A DNA stretch of 39,040 nucleotides from Novosphingobium sediminis (GTDB lineage Bacteria > Pseudomonadota > Alphaproteobacteria > Sphingomonadales > Sphingomonadaceae), in NCBI RefSeq assembly GCF_007991615.1, contig NZ_BJYR01000032.1, positions 1 through 39,040 on the forward strand, given 5' to 3'. Made by a program: the position numbers and the translations under genes. The notes beneath the pieces were generated by a model. The model was not told the DNA's origin, did no database searches, and saw nothing but the letters and a program-made list of their open reading frames with translations. Numbering within the stretch: position 1 is the stretch's first letter; each line of letters begins with the position of its first letter. Positions 7,328 through 15,899 of the stretch are shown here, in pieces.

Positions 7328-7672
7328 ATGGACCTGGTACAATCGGCTTATCGAGAGGAACTCGCCACGTTTCGTGTTGCGTCTGCGCAAGGCGACCACC
7401 TTGCCGCTTGGCGGGCACTTGAACGTGGACATATCCTCGCGCAGGCTCGGCTGCCGCTGCACCTGCATTCCCATGCTGTGATGCTGGCTTACGCCTTGGC
7501 CCGACGCGAATGGGGCGAGGTTTCGGGACAGGTGTTCCGGCTGCTGCTGGCACCGCTGGGGACACTTACTGGGCGCTTGCCGGTTGGCAACACGGGCCGC
7601 ACGAATGTCAGTGCCTTCGCGTCGATGCCGCTACCGGAGGACATAGCTGACCTGCTTAATGGGGAGCGATAA
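7328..7672 (+). CDS. DUF3703 family protein
   Basis: A 114-aa cytoplasmic protein matching the DUF3703 pattern: an N-terminal helix, WRALERGHILAQARLPLHLH, then HSHAVMLAYALARREWGEV and GQVFRLLLAPLGTLTGRLP followed by the NTGRTNVSAF motif. Members sit beside MerR regulators and cation-efflux genes; biochemical function is unknown. It is the first gene after the MerR operator and overlaps the next gene by one base (TAATG), so it is probably the operon leader. Confidence 0.85.
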   Translation: MDLVQSAYREELATFRVASAQGDHLAAWRALERGHILAQARLPLHLHSHAVMLAYALARREWGEVSGQVFRLLLAPLGTLTGRLPVGNTGRTNVSAFASMPLPEDIADLLNGER

Positions 7673-8055
7673 TGAACCGGTTGGCCAAGTCGGTCCGATC
7701 TGGTAACGGCAGCGCTATGCACCATCGGTTGTTAGGCTTCATGGCGGTTTTGGCGATGGTTTTCGCCAGCCTGCATGCGCCTGCAATCGCCCATGTCGAA
7801 CACGACGGGCATTTTTCCGAAACGTCGGTCCATCACGACACTGTCCAAGACCAAGTCGATGCCAATTCTGAACGAAGCACATCAGATGGATCGTCGGCGA
7901 TCGGCCATCATCATCATTGCCCGGCGGTCGCTTTGCCTGATGCTGTGAATGCTGGCGGGTGCCTCATTCGCAATCGCGAAGTCTATGGCGCCGGGGAGGT
8001 CCCCCCGCTCGGTTCGCTCGCACCGCAACCGCTGATCGATCCGCCCTCGCTCTGA
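7672..8055 (+). CDS. His-rich exported protein, CzcI-like by position
   Basis: A 127-aa small protein with a hydrophobic segment at about residues 20-40 ending APAIAH, consistent with a signal peptide. The mature part is rich in His, including HVEHDGH and GHHHHCP, which suggests periplasmic metal binding. The ATG overlaps the preceding stop (TAATG) and has GGGGAG upstream. CzcI and DUF2946-type proteins are similar small His-containing proteins encoded ahead of czcC, so a role in modulating the pump is plausible, but sequence similarity is not strong enough to name it. Confidence 0.7.
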   Translation: MNRLAKSVRSGNGSAMHHRLLGFMAVLAMVFASLHAPAIAHVEHDGHFSETSVHHDTVQDQVDANSERSTSDGSSAIGHHHHCPAVALPDAVNAGGCLIRNREVYGAGEVPPLGSLAPQPLIDPPSL

Positions 8056-8069
8056 ACGCTCATGTGTTG

Positions 8070-8086
8070 GGCAGGCTTGGCCTGCC
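8070..8086 (+). other. Stem-loop before czcC
   Basis: GGCAGGC and GCCTGCC form a perfect 7-bp stem with a three-base loop TTG, between the His-rich gene and czcC. There is no T tract, so it is more likely an mRNA processing or stability element than a terminator. Confidence 0.4.
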
Positions 8087-8118
8087 TGTGACGGTTAGCG
8101 TTTCAGGAGCTTTTTACC

Positions 8119-9354
8119 ATGTCTACAAGACTGCGCTGCAGCCTGCTGGCTGCCGCTGCGCTCGGTTTGGCGAGACCCGCGCTCGCCGAGCCCATTACGC
8201 TCAACGAGGCGGTTGAGCGCACGCTTGCCGCTTCGCCTTTGGGCGCAGCGGGCGAGGCCAGTGTGCGCTCCGCTGAGGCAGGCCGGACGCAAGCGGCAGT
8301 TCGGCCAAATCCTGTGGTAACCGCCCAAGCCGAGGACTTCATTGGTAGCGGCGCTTTCGACCAGTTCAGACAGGCCGAAACCACTCTAAGCTACGCTCAG
8401 ACGCTTGAACGCGGCGGCAAACGCGCTGCTCGGATCGGCTTTGCGGAACGCAACATTGTTGTCGCGCAGGAGCGGGCGAGGGTGTCGCGCCTCGACCTTG
8501 CACAAGCTGTGCAGCGGGCCTTCCTCGACGTGCAAATTGCGGAGGAGGTGGTGTGGCTTGCCGAAGCGCGGCTTGCCACCGAGCAGGCTATGCGCACCGA
8601 AGCGCTACGCCGTGTGCGTGGATACAAAGACCCTTTGTTTGTCGAGACCCGCGCCGATGCCCGCGTGAGCGAGGCGGAGCTGGCGGTCAACGAAGCCAGC
8701 CTGCGCCGCGATGCAGCCCGCGCCCGGCTCGCGTCCTTCTGGGGCGGCAATGGGGCCGAGATCGAAGTCCCGCGTGGGATCGAAAAGCCCACGGATCGTC
8801 TCGAGCAGCTCGCCGCTGCCGACGATGATCTGGCCGCAGCGGTCATCGATCAGGCGCGCGCCGCGGTGGTGGTCGAGCAATCGCGCGCGGTGCAGGATTA
8901 CACCGTCAGCGGAGGCCTCAGGCATTTCCGCGCGACTGGTGATGTCGCTCTGGTAGCAGGCGTGTCGATCCCGCTTGGCCGATTCGACCGGAACCAAGGC
9001 AATATCGCCGCAGCCCAAGCTAATCGCCAGCAAGCTGAGTTGCAGGCAGAGGCTGGGCGGCTTGACCGGCTGCGCACGCTCGCAGCCTTGCGCGCAGAAG
9101 CCGAGGCGGCACGGATGCGGGCCGACGGGATCATGGAGAATATCTATCCCAAGGTCCGCAAGACGCTCGACCAGGTGCGCGAAGGCTATAGCCGGGGCGG
9201 CTTCCGTTTCAGCGACGTGCAGGATGCGGCCGACGCAGTCGTCGATGTCCAGTCGCAATGGGTCGATGCGATGACCCGCTACCGCGACGTTCTTTCCCAG
9301 ATTGACCGGCTGACCGGACGTTTCGACGTCCTCGCCGAGGAGACCCAGCCATGA
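8119..9354 (+). CDS. czcC: CzcC-type outer-membrane efflux channel
   Basis: A 411-aa TolC-family outer-membrane factor. An N-terminal signal peptide ends near ARPALAEP. Two outer-membrane efflux repeats follow (PF02321), with the long heptad helices typical of TolC proteins, for example AQAVQRAFLDVQIAEEVVWL and the second repeat around residues 230-400, ending YRDVLSQIDRLTGR. It has AGGAG nine bases before its ATG and overlaps czcB by four bases (ATGA). It forms the exit duct of the tripartite pump with CzcB and CzcA. There is no lipobox, in contrast to the NodT-type channel of the second pump. Confidence 0.9.
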   Translation: MSTRLRCSLLAAAALGLARPALAEPITLNEAVERTLAASPLGAAGEASVRSAEAGRTQAAVRPNPVVTAQAEDFIGSGAFDQFRQAETTLSYAQTLERGGKRAARIGFAERNIVVAQERARVSRLDLAQAVQRAFLDVQIAEEVVWLAEARLATEQAMRTEALRRVRGYKDPLFVETRADARVSEAELAVNEASLRRDAARARLASFWGGNGAEIEVPRGIEKPTDRLEQLAAADDDLAAAVIDQARAAVVVEQSRAVQDYTVSGGLRHFRATGDVALVAGVSIPLGRFDRNQGNIAAAQANRQQAELQAEAGRLDRLRTLAALRAEAEAARMRADGIMENIYPKVRKTLDQVREGYSRGGFRFSDVQDAADAVVDVQSQWVDAMTRYRDVLSQIDRLTGRFDVLAEETQP

Positions 9355-10589
9355 CAAAGTTCACGATTTCTCTCGCCCTGGTACTCGTGGCGGCGCTGCC
9401 CCTGGCTGCGTGCGGTGACAGCGCCATGCAAGCCGAGGAGAGCCAAGCCGAAGGCGCCGAAGTGCCCAAGGGGCCGAATGGCGGGCGGATGCTTACCGAT
9501 GGCGACTTCGCCGTCGAGGTGACCATCTTCGAGACCAGCCAGGAGCCGCAGTTCCGGGTCTTCCCAACCCGCGACGGCAAGCCCGTCGATCCCGGTTCAG
9601 TCAATCTCACCATGACGCTCAAGCGGCTCGGAGGCGAAGTGAACAGCTTCGCCTTCAAGCCCGCCCGCACCTATCTTGCGGGGCAAGGTGTAGTCGAGGA
9701 GCCGCATAGCTTCGATGTCGAAGTGATCGCGGTGGAGGGCGGCAAGCGCCATGTCTGGACCTATTCCAGCCCCGAAGGCCGCACCCGGATTACGGCTGAA
9801 GCAGCCAAGGCGGGCGGCATCGAAGTCCTCACCGCCGGGCCTGCCACGATTGGCGAGGCGCGCGAGCTTTATGGCACAGTCCAGCTTGCCACCACCGCGC
9901 GCTCTGAGATCCGCGGGCAGTTTCCTGGCCGGGTCGTTTCCGTGACCAAGGCGGTCGGCGACTACGTGCGCAAGGGTGAACTGCTCGCGCGGATTGAATC
10001 GAGCGAGAGCCTCCAGATCTATCCCGTCCGTGCGACCGTTAATGGGGTGGTGGCGGAACGCAATGGCAATCCCGGCGACGTGACCGGTGACCGCGCGCTC
10101 TACGTGATCACCGACCCGGCGCAGACCACGGTGGTGTTCAATGTCTTCCCCAAGGACCTGGCGGCAATCCGTCCGGGCATGCGGGTCGAGGTCCAAACGC
10201 AGGATGGTCAGCCCATCGGCGCAGCCACCCTTGGCGACTACTTGCCAGAGGGCAATGCGCAGGCAGGCACGGCGCTTCTGCGCGCGGCCATCCCCAACCG
10301 CTCGGGCGCGCTGCGTCCGGGCATGGCGTTGCGCGGACGGGTGACGATCAATGCTGTCACCGTCCCGCTGGCAGTGCGCACCGAAGCGATCCAGCCCTTC
10401 CGCAATTTCAAGGTGGTGTTTGCCAATTACGGGCAGGATTACGAGGTGCGGATGCTCACGCTCGGCCGGTCGTCGCCCGAATGGACCGAGGTGCTGGGCG
10501 GCCTTAAACCCGGCATCCCCTATGTCGCTAAGGGTTCCTTCCTCGTGCGCGCCGACATCGAAAAGTCGGGCGCGAGCCACGACCACTGA
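9351..10589 (+). CDS. czcB: CzcB-type RND periplasmic adaptor lipoprotein
   Basis: A 412-aa membrane fusion protein. Residues 1-21 form a lipoprotein signal with LAAC, the Cys at position 21. A first domain (about 35-140) precedes the barrel-sandwich parts: ELYGTVQLATTARSEIRGQF then VGDYVRKGELLARIESSESL, with VRATVNGVVAERNGNPGDVT as the other lipoyl half. The alpha-hairpin is short, as in CzcB rather than CusB. The C-terminal part (MALRGRVTINAVTVPLAVRT) is the beta-barrel and membrane-proximal domain. It is translationally coupled to czcC by the ATGA overlap and is followed by czcA 17 nt later. It links pump and channel and may hand metal to CzcA. Confidence 0.9.
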   Translation: MTKFTISLALVLVAALPLAACGDSAMQAEESQAEGAEVPKGPNGGRMLTDGDFAVEVTIFETSQEPQFRVFPTRDGKPVDPGSVNLTMTLKRLGGEVNSFAFKPARTYLAGQGVVEEPHSFDVEVIAVEGGKRHVWTYSSPEGRTRITAEAAKAGGIEVLTAGPATIGEARELYGTVQLATTARSEIRGQFPGRVVSVTKAVGDYVRKGELLARIESSESLQIYPVRATVNGVVAERNGNPGDVTGDRALYVITDPAQTTVVFNVFPKDLAAIRPGMRVEVQTQDGQPIGAATLGDYLPEGNAQAGTALLRAAIPNRSGALRPGMALRGRVTINAVTVPLAVRTEAIQPFRNFKVVFANYGQDYEVRMLTLGRSSPEWTEVLGGLKPGIPYVAKGSFLVRADIEKSGASHDH

Positions 10590-10606
10590 GCGGGACGGAA
10601 CACATC

Positions 10607-13600
10607 ATGCTTGCACGCATCATCGCCTTCTCGATCAACCAACGCTGGTTCGTTCTGGCTGCGGTGGCCCTCCTCTGCGCGCTGGGCGCGTGGAGCGCCA
10701 CCCGGCTGCCGATCGACGCTGTGCCCGACATCACGAATGTCCAGGTCCAGATCAACACTGAGGCCGAGGGTTATTCGCCGCTCGAAAGCGAACAGCGGAT
10801 CACCTACCCGATCGAAACCGCAATCGCCGGAGTGCCGGGCCTCGCCTACACCCGCTCGATCTCGCGCTACGGGCTGAGCCAGGTGACCGTGGTATTCGAG
10901 GATGGCACCGACACCTATTTTGCCCGTCAGCAGGTGACCGAGCGGTTGCAAGCTGCCAAATCCCAGCTGCCGCCGGGGATCGAGCCGCAGATGGGGCCGA
11001 TCGCCACAGGTCTGGGCGAAATCTTCATGTTCGCGATTGAACCCGAACCGGGTGCGCGCAAACCCGATGGCAGCGCGTGGACTGCGGAGGATTTGCGCAC
11101 GCTATCCGACTGGGTCGTGCGCCCGCAGATGCGCACCATCCCCGGAGTGGCGGAGGTCAACACCATCGGCGGCTATGAACGCCAATACCACGTCACCCCC
11201 AATCCCGCGCAACTCGCGGCACTGAACCTGTCGCTCAACGATGTGGTGGATGCGTTGAACAGGAACAATGCCAATCGCGGCGCGGGTTATGTCGAGCGCG
11301 GAGGCGAGCAGATCCTGATCCGCGTGCCGGGACAGGCCGCAAACGAGACTGACCTGTCGCAGATCATTCTGGCCACGCGCGGCGGGGTGCCGATCCGCAT
11401 CAGCGATGTCGCCGAAGTTGTGATCGGGTCGGAATTGCGCACCGGTGCGGCGACAGAGAACGGCAAGGAGATCGTGCTCGGCACGATCTTCATGCGCACC
11501 GGCGAGAACTCGCGGCTAGTGTCGCAAGCCGCAGCCGACAAGCTGGAGCAGGTCTCACGGGCCTTGCCCGAGGGTGTCGTCGCCCATGCGCTTTATGACC
11601 GCACCGAGCTGGTCGAGCGGACCATCGCGACCGTCGAGACAAACCTTGCCGAAGGCGCATTGCTTGTCATCGTGGTGCTGTTCCTGCTGCTCGGGAATAT
11701 CCGCGCCGCGTTGATCACCGCAGCAGTCATCCCGGTGGCGATGCTGATGACGCTGACGGGGATGCTTGGCACCCGTACCTCGGCCAACCTGATGAGCCTT
11801 GGCGCTCTCGATTTCGGTCTAATCGTCGATGGCGCCGTGATCATCGTGGAGAATTGTCTGCGAAGGCTGGGCGAGGCACAGCACCGCACGGGACGCCTGC
11901 TCAGCCGTGATGAAAGATTCAGCCTCGTCTCCACGGCCAGCGCAGAAGTTATCCGGCCGAGCATCTTCGGGATCGTCATCATCACCGCAGTCTATTTGCC
12001 GATCTTCGCGCTGGAGGGGATCGAGGGCAAGACCTTCCACCCGATGGCGATCACCGTGGTGCTCGCGCTGACTGCCGCTCTGCTGCTGTCGCTCACGCTG
12101 GTCCCAGCCCTGGTCGCCATGCTCGTGACAGGCAAAGTTGACGAGAAGGAGAACTGGCTGATGCGCTGGCTCGGCCGCGGCTACCGACCAATGCTCGACC
12201 GCGCACTAGCAATGCCAAAGATCGCCGTCGGTGCCGCGATCGTGCTGATGGTGCTGGCCGGACTTGGCGCAACGCGGCTCGGTAGCGAGTTCATCCCTAA
12301 CCTCGATGAGGGCGACATAGCGATGCATGCGCTGCGTATTCCCGGGACAAGCCTAGGCCAGGCGATCCAGATGCAGGCGGCGCTGGAGAAGCGGATTTCG
12401 GCCTTCCCCGAGGTTGAGCGGGTGTTCGCCAAGATCGGCACCGCCGATGTGGCAACCGATCCGATGCCGCCCTCGGTCGCCGACAACTTCATCATGCTCA
12501 AGCCGCGCGACCAATGGCCCGATCCGCGCAAGCGCCGCGATACGCTGGTCGCCGAGCTCAATGCAGCGGTGCAACAGATCCCTGGGAACAATTACGAGTT
12601 CACTCAGCCGGTTCAGATGCGAATGAATGAGCTCATCGCCGGTGTGCGCGCCGATGTGGCGATCAAGCTGTTCGGCGACGACCTCGACCAGCTCCTCGCC
12701 AGCGGGCAGCAGATCGAGGAAGTCGCCGGATCGATCGCGGGGGCCGAAGACGTCAAGATCGAACAGGTGACAGGCCTGCCAATGCTGTCGGTCACGCCGA
12801 AGCGCGACATGCTCGCCCGCTACGGCGTCAACATGAGCGATGTGCAGGACGCCGTGGCGACCGCGACCGGCGGTGCGAAGGCGGGCGAGTTGTTCGACGG
12901 CGACCGGCGGTTTGCCGTGGTGGTGCGTCTGCCGGAGGCGCTCCGCACCGATCTTGCAGCGCTGGGCAACCTGCCGGTGGCTTTGCCGGATGGGGGAGCT
13001 GTGCCGCTTGCAGAAGTTGCGGACATTACGCTCGCCTCCGGCCCCAACCAGATAAGCCGGGAAAACGGCAAGCGCCGTGCGGTGATCACCGCGAATGTGC
13101 GTGGACGCGATCTCGGTTCGTTCATCGCCGAACTGCGCGAAAAGGTCGAAAGCGATGTCGATCTGCCGACCGGATACTACGTGGAATATGGCGGCACATT
13201 TGAGCAGCTCCAGTCCGCCTCGACACGTCTGCAGATCGTCGTCCCGCTGGTGCTGGCGCTGATCTTCGGCCTGTTGTTCACGCTGTTCCGCAGCGCCCGC
13301 GATGCGGCCATCGTGTTCTCCGGCGTGCCGTTGGCTTTGACCGGTGGTGTGGCCGCGTTGGCACTGCGCGACATCCCGCTTTCGATTTCGGCCGGGGTCG
13401 GGTTCATCGCGCTTTCTGGTGTGGCAGTGCTCAACGGGGTGGTGATGCTATCCTTCATCCGCGACCTGCGGGAGGGCGGGGCAGACTTGCTCGAAGCCGT
13501 GCGCGAGGGCGCTTTGACCCGCTTGCGACCTGTGATGATGACCGCGCTGGTGGCCTCCCTCGGGTTCGTGCCGATGGCGCTCAACGCGGGCGCGGGATCG

Positions 13601-13762
13601 GAGGTTCAGCGCCCGCTGGCGACCGTTGTCATCGGTGGGATCATCTCTTCGACGATCCTGACGCTGCTGGTGCTGCCTGCGCTTTATGCGCTGGTGCATC
13701 GACGCGATCAGGTGAAGGTCAAACCCGGCGAAGCATACGCACCAGATGCCGTGCTAGCCTGA
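10607..13762 (+). CDS. czcA: CzcA-type heavy-metal RND permease
   Basis: A 1051-aa proton-driven inner-membrane pump of the HME-RND family. TM4 reads LDFGLIVDGAVIIVENCLRR, with D402, D408 and E415 at exactly the numbers of the essential residues in Cupriavidus CzcA, which favours divalent export (Co, Zn, Cd) over Cu/Ag. TM segments 2-6 lie at about 335-535 and 8-12 at about 860-1030, with the two large periplasmic loops between. Length is close to the family's 1040-1070. The ribosome site is weak (GGGACGGAA). It completes the czcCBA operon, and its last nine bases overlap the convergent ynfA-like gene. Confidence 0.93.
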   Translation: MLARIIAFSINQRWFVLAAVALLCALGAWSATRLPIDAVPDITNVQVQINTEAEGYSPLESEQRITYPIETAIAGVPGLAYTRSISRYGLSQVTVVFEDGTDTYFARQQVTERLQAAKSQLPPGIEPQMGPIATGLGEIFMFAIEPEPGARKPDGSAWTAEDLRTLSDWVVRPQMRTIPGVAEVNTIGGYERQYHVTPNPAQLAALNLSLNDVVDALNRNNANRGAGYVERGGEQILIRVPGQAANETDLSQIILATRGGVPIRISDVAEVVIGSELRTGAATENGKEIVLGTIFMRTGENSRLVSQAAADKLEQVSRALPEGVVAHALYDRTELVERTIATVETNLAEGALLVIVVLFLLLGNIRAALITAAVIPVAMLMTLTGMLGTRTSANLMSLGALDFGLIVDGAVIIVENCLRRLGEAQHRTGRLLSRDERFSLVSTASAEVIRPSIFGIVIITAVYLPIFALEGIEGKTFHPMAITVVLALTAALLLSLTLVPALVAMLVTGKVDEKENWLMRWLGRGYRPMLDRALAMPKIAVGAAIVLMVLAGLGATRLGSEFIPNLDEGDIAMHALRIPGTSLGQAIQMQAALEKRISAFPEVERVFAKIGTADVATDPMPPSVADNFIMLKPRDQWPDPRKRRDTLVAELNAAVQQIPGNNYEFTQPVQMRMNELIAGVRADVAIKLFGDDLDQLLASGQQIEEVAGSIAGAEDVKIEQVTGLPMLSVTPKRDMLARYGVNMSDVQDAVATATGGAKAGELFDGDRRFAVVVRLPEALRTDLAALGNLPVALPDGGAVPLAEVADITLASGPNQISRENGKRRAVITANVRGRDLGSFIAELREKVESDVDLPTGYYVEYGGTFEQLQSASTRLQIVVPLVLALIFGLLFTLFRSARDAAIVFSGVPLALTGGVAALALRDIPLSISAGVGFIALSGVAVLNGVVMLSFIRDLREGGADLLEAVREGALTRLRPVMMTALVASLGFVPMALNAGAGSEVQRPLATVVIGGIISSTILTLLVLPALYALVHRRDQVKVKPGEAYAPDAVLA

Positions 13763-14077
13763 CCGCGGCGCCCAGAGGATGACGGATGCCCCCAACAGGC
13801 AGATTGCTCCCCCAATCAAATCCCAGCGGTCTGGCCGCGTGTTCTCGATCACCCACATCCATCCGAGCGCCGCGACGATGTAGATGCCGCCATAGGCCGC
13901 GAACGCCCGGCCTGCATGCTGGGTGTCCACCAGCGTCAGCAGCCAGGCGAAAACAATGAGCGATAGAATGCCGGGCACCAGCCACAGCGGCGAACGGTCA
14001 AGCCGTAGCCAAGCCCAGAAAGCAAAGCACCCGGCGATTTCGGCGAGGGCCGCTGCGGAATAGATGACGTAGACCAT
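13754..14077 (-). CDS. YnfA/UPF0060 family small membrane protein
   Basis: A 107-aa, four-helix inner-membrane protein closely matching the YnfA (UPF0060, SMR-like) family: YSAAALAEIAGCFAFWAWLR, LTLVDTQHAGRAFAAYGGIY, and IGGAICLLGASVILW at the end. E. coli YnfA is 108 aa. An ATG six codons upstream (14095) is open, but the ATG at 14077 has AAGG just ahead and gives the family length, so it is preferred. It converges on czcA with a nine-base overlap and is divergent from the DUF3147 gene. Function in metal resistance is unproven; some family members act as small multidrug transporters. Confidence 0.88.
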   Translation of the reverse strand: MVYVIYSAAALAEIAGCFAFWAWLRLDRSPLWLVPGILSLIVFAWLLTLVDTQHAGRAFAAYGGIYIVAALGWMWVIENTRPDRWDLIGGAICLLGASVILWAPRSG

Positions 14078-14159
14078 TGCCTTGATGCATTGCACGATCC
14101 GTTCCGCCCGGCAATTGGATCAAGCTGCCAAGCAACAGGCTCAGAAAAGGCGAAGACGC

Positions 14160-14510
14160 ATGACATATTTGCTGCTGAAGGCGGCCATCTCGGGCCTCAT
14201 CATCGCACTCGTCAGCGAGATCGCGCGGCGATCGCCCGGCATTGGCGCGCTCGTGGCTTCGCTCCCCCTGATCTCAGTCCTGGGGATGATCTGGTTGTGG
14301 CGCGACACCCAGGACAGCGTCCGCATGGCGGCGCATGCCCAGGCAACGTTCTGGTTCGTCTTGCCCAGCTTGCCGATGTTCCTGCTCATCCCAGCGCTGT
14401 TGCAACGTGGGTTCGGCTTCTGGCCTTCGCTTGCGATCGGATGCGCAATGACCGTCGCACTTTATATCGGCATGGTCGCCGCGTTACGCCATTTCGGTGT
14501 CGAACTGTAG
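14160..14510 (+). CDS. DUF3147-like small membrane protein
   Basis: A 116-aa protein with four predicted membrane helices (LLLKAAISGLIIALVSEIA, IGALVASLPLISVLGMIWLW, FWFVLPSLPMFLLIPALL, LAIGCAMTVALYIGMVAALR). The pattern SEIARRSPGIGALVASLPL matches DUF3147 proteins. The open frame begins at 14082 but that part is basic and non-conserved; the ATG at 14160, with AAAAGG upstream, gives a normal membrane protein. It lies between the ynfA-like gene and the sigma operon and may be an accessory of the metal island; function unknown. Confidence 0.75.
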   Translation: MTYLLLKAAISGLIIALVSEIARRSPGIGALVASLPLISVLGMIWLWRDTQDSVRMAAHAQATFWFVLPSLPMFLLIPALLQRGFGFWPSLAIGCAMTVALYIGMVAALRHFGVEL

Positions 14511-14555
14511 GATTGGCGACGGCCGCTGCGATCGCCATCCCATCTTTCGCGCAGC

Positions 14556-14583
14556 TTTGAGGGATCTCTGCGATCTTTGCGTA
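14556..14583 (+). promoter_or_regulatory. Candidate ECF-sigma promoter of the cnrYXH-like operon
   Basis: TTTGAGGG (14556-14563), 14 nt, TGCGTA (14578-14583). The same two blocks with identical spacing precede copA at 15900-15927 and share nothing else. An auto-regulated ECF sigma operon and its target commonly share such a -35/-10 pair. Confidence 0.72.
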
Positions 14584-14612
14584 TATAGCATGTCTCGGGA
14601 GGAGAATTTCCG

Positions 14613-14888
14613 TTGTCTGAACTCGATCATAGCTTGCGAAGGATCGCCGATCTGCCCGTGCCGGCCAGCCTCGAGCTTGTCGACGATGCGGTCTTTGCCG
14701 GACTTGCGGCGCTGCGCCATGAGCGGACGGCCAGTCGCCGCGCGATTGGTCTAGCTGGGGCATTTGCGCTGGTGCTCGGCCTCGGAAGCGGCGGTCTGGC
14801 CACGGCTCACGCCGCTCAGGTGCGCATCTCGTCCTTCGCGTCCGACAACCCCCTCGCACCTTCGACGCTGCTGGACGTGCATCCGTGA
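14613..14888 (+). CDS. CnrY-like anti-sigma factor
   Basis: A 91-aa protein whose start is TTG at 14613, supported by a strong GGGAGGAG ribosome site nine bases upstream. A short N-terminal cytoplasmic segment (about 1-43, ELDHSLRRIADLPVPASLEL) precedes one membrane helix (about 44-67) and a small periplasmic tail. Size, topology and gene order (then a CnrX-like sensor and an ECF sigma factor, each overlapping by four bases) match CnrY/NccY, which bind and inactivate the sigma factor at the membrane. Sequence similarity alone is weak, as usual for this family, so the call rests mainly on context. Confidence 0.7.
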   Translation: MSELDHSLRRIADLPVPASLELVDDAVFAGLAALRHERTASRRAIGLAGAFALVLGLGSGGLATAHAAQVRISSFASDNPLAPSTLLDVHP

Positions 14889-15325
14889 AGAGAACGACAT
14901 GGCTCACGCTCGTCGCGATCGTCGCCTTCACGGCTGCGCTGGCTGGCGTCTATATCGGCCAGACCCTGTTTGTCGGTGGCCCGCAGAGCGAGACCGAGCT
15001 GCATGCGTTTCTGCACGACGAGCTTGAACTGGATGCCACTCAGAAGGTTAAGGTCGAGGCGATCGAGCAGCGCTATGCCGCCCGCCGCAAGGCACTGGAA
15101 GGCGAAATGCGAGAGGCCAATGCGCATCTCGCCAAGGCCATGGAGGCCGAGCACGGCTATGGGCCGGATGTGACTGCCGCAGTCTATCACACGCATCAGG
15201 TCATGGGCGAGATGCAGAAGGAAACGCTGGAACACCTGTTCGCGATGCGCTCCGTCCTGCGGCCCGACCAGGCCGCAGCATTCGACCGAGCCGTAACCAA
15301 GGCTCTGGCCCCCGAAGCAAAGTGA
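14885..15325 (+). CDS. CnrX-like periplasmic heavy-metal sensor
   Basis: A 146-aa membrane-anchored periplasmic helical protein (one N-terminal TM, about 6-28), of the CnrX/ZraP-like heavy-metal sensor family. The five metal ligands known for Cupriavidus CnrX (H42, H46, E63, H119, M123) all have exact counterparts two residues lower: H40 and H44 in LHAFLH, E61, H117 and M121 in EHLFAM. The start is GTG at 14885 within a GTGA overlap of the upstream stop; it overlaps the sigma gene the same way. It would release the anti-sigma factor on metal binding. CnrX senses Ni/Co, but here it sits before copABCD, so copper sensing is possible. Confidence 0.85.
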   Translation: MKRTTWLTLVAIVAFTAALAGVYIGQTLFVGGPQSETELHAFLHDELELDATQKVKVEAIEQRYAARRKALEGEMREANAHLAKAMEAEHGYGPDVTAAVYHTHQVMGEMQKETLEHLFAMRSVLRPDQAAAFDRAVTKALAPEAK

Positions 15326-15888
15326 GCGCACCGCTCGCCGAGCGGAGCGATGCCGACGTGGTGGCACTGGCGCTCACAGGCCAGCAGGACGCCTTCCGGG
15401 AATTGCTCGCCCGTTACCGCGAACCCGTGTTCCGCCTGATCCGTGCCTCCACCGGCGACGCGCAGGAGGCCCTCGATCTGACGCAGGACACCTTTATCGC
15501 CGCGTTCGGGGCGCTTGGTCGTTTCGACCGCTCACAGCCCTTGCTACCCTGGCTGCGGCGGATCGCGCTCAACAAGTGCCGGGACTGGGGGCGGAAGCGC
15601 AAGCTGAGGGCGATGCTGTGGCGCACCGCGCCGATCGACGCGGCACATGACGTGCCTGACGATGCGGTCCCTGCCGATGTGCTGATTGCCGACCGCGCCG
15701 AACTTGCGCGCGTTTCGGCGGCGATCGCACGCTTGCCGACACGCCTGCGCGAAACCCTGGTCCTGCGGGCGGTCGAAGGCCTCAGTCAGGCCGAAACCGC
15801 AGCCGCCCTCGGGATCAGCGAAAAGGCGGTCGAGACCCGGCTATACCGCGCCCGCAGCAAGCTAACCTATCTTTTGGCGGTGGGCTGA
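15322..15888 (+). CDS. CnrH-like ECF sigma factor
   Basis: A 188-aa ECF RNA polymerase sigma factor. Region 2 is at about 25-90 (LLARYREPVFRLIRASTGDA, then ALDLTQDTFIAAFGALGRFD), region 4 at about 125-185 (AIARLPTRLRETLVLRAVEG, LSQAETAAALGISEKAVETR). Start is GTG in a GTGA overlap with the sensor gene, so the three genes are translationally coupled. Likely targets include its own promoter at 14556-14583 and the copA promoter at 15900-15927, which share -35 and -10 blocks. Confidence 0.9.
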   Translation: MSAPLAERSDADVVALALTGQQDAFRELLARYREPVFRLIRASTGDAQEALDLTQDTFIAAFGALGRFDRSQPLLPWLRRIALNKCRDWGRKRKLRAMLWRTAPIDAAHDVPDDAVPADVLIADRAELARVSAAIARLPTRLRETLVLRAVEGLSQAETAAALGISEKAVETRLYRARSKLTYLLAVG

Positions 15889-15899
15889 TACGAGAAATT

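Noticed and set aside
9597..10586. 329-aa minus-strand frame
   Set aside because: Antisense to czcB; shadow frame.
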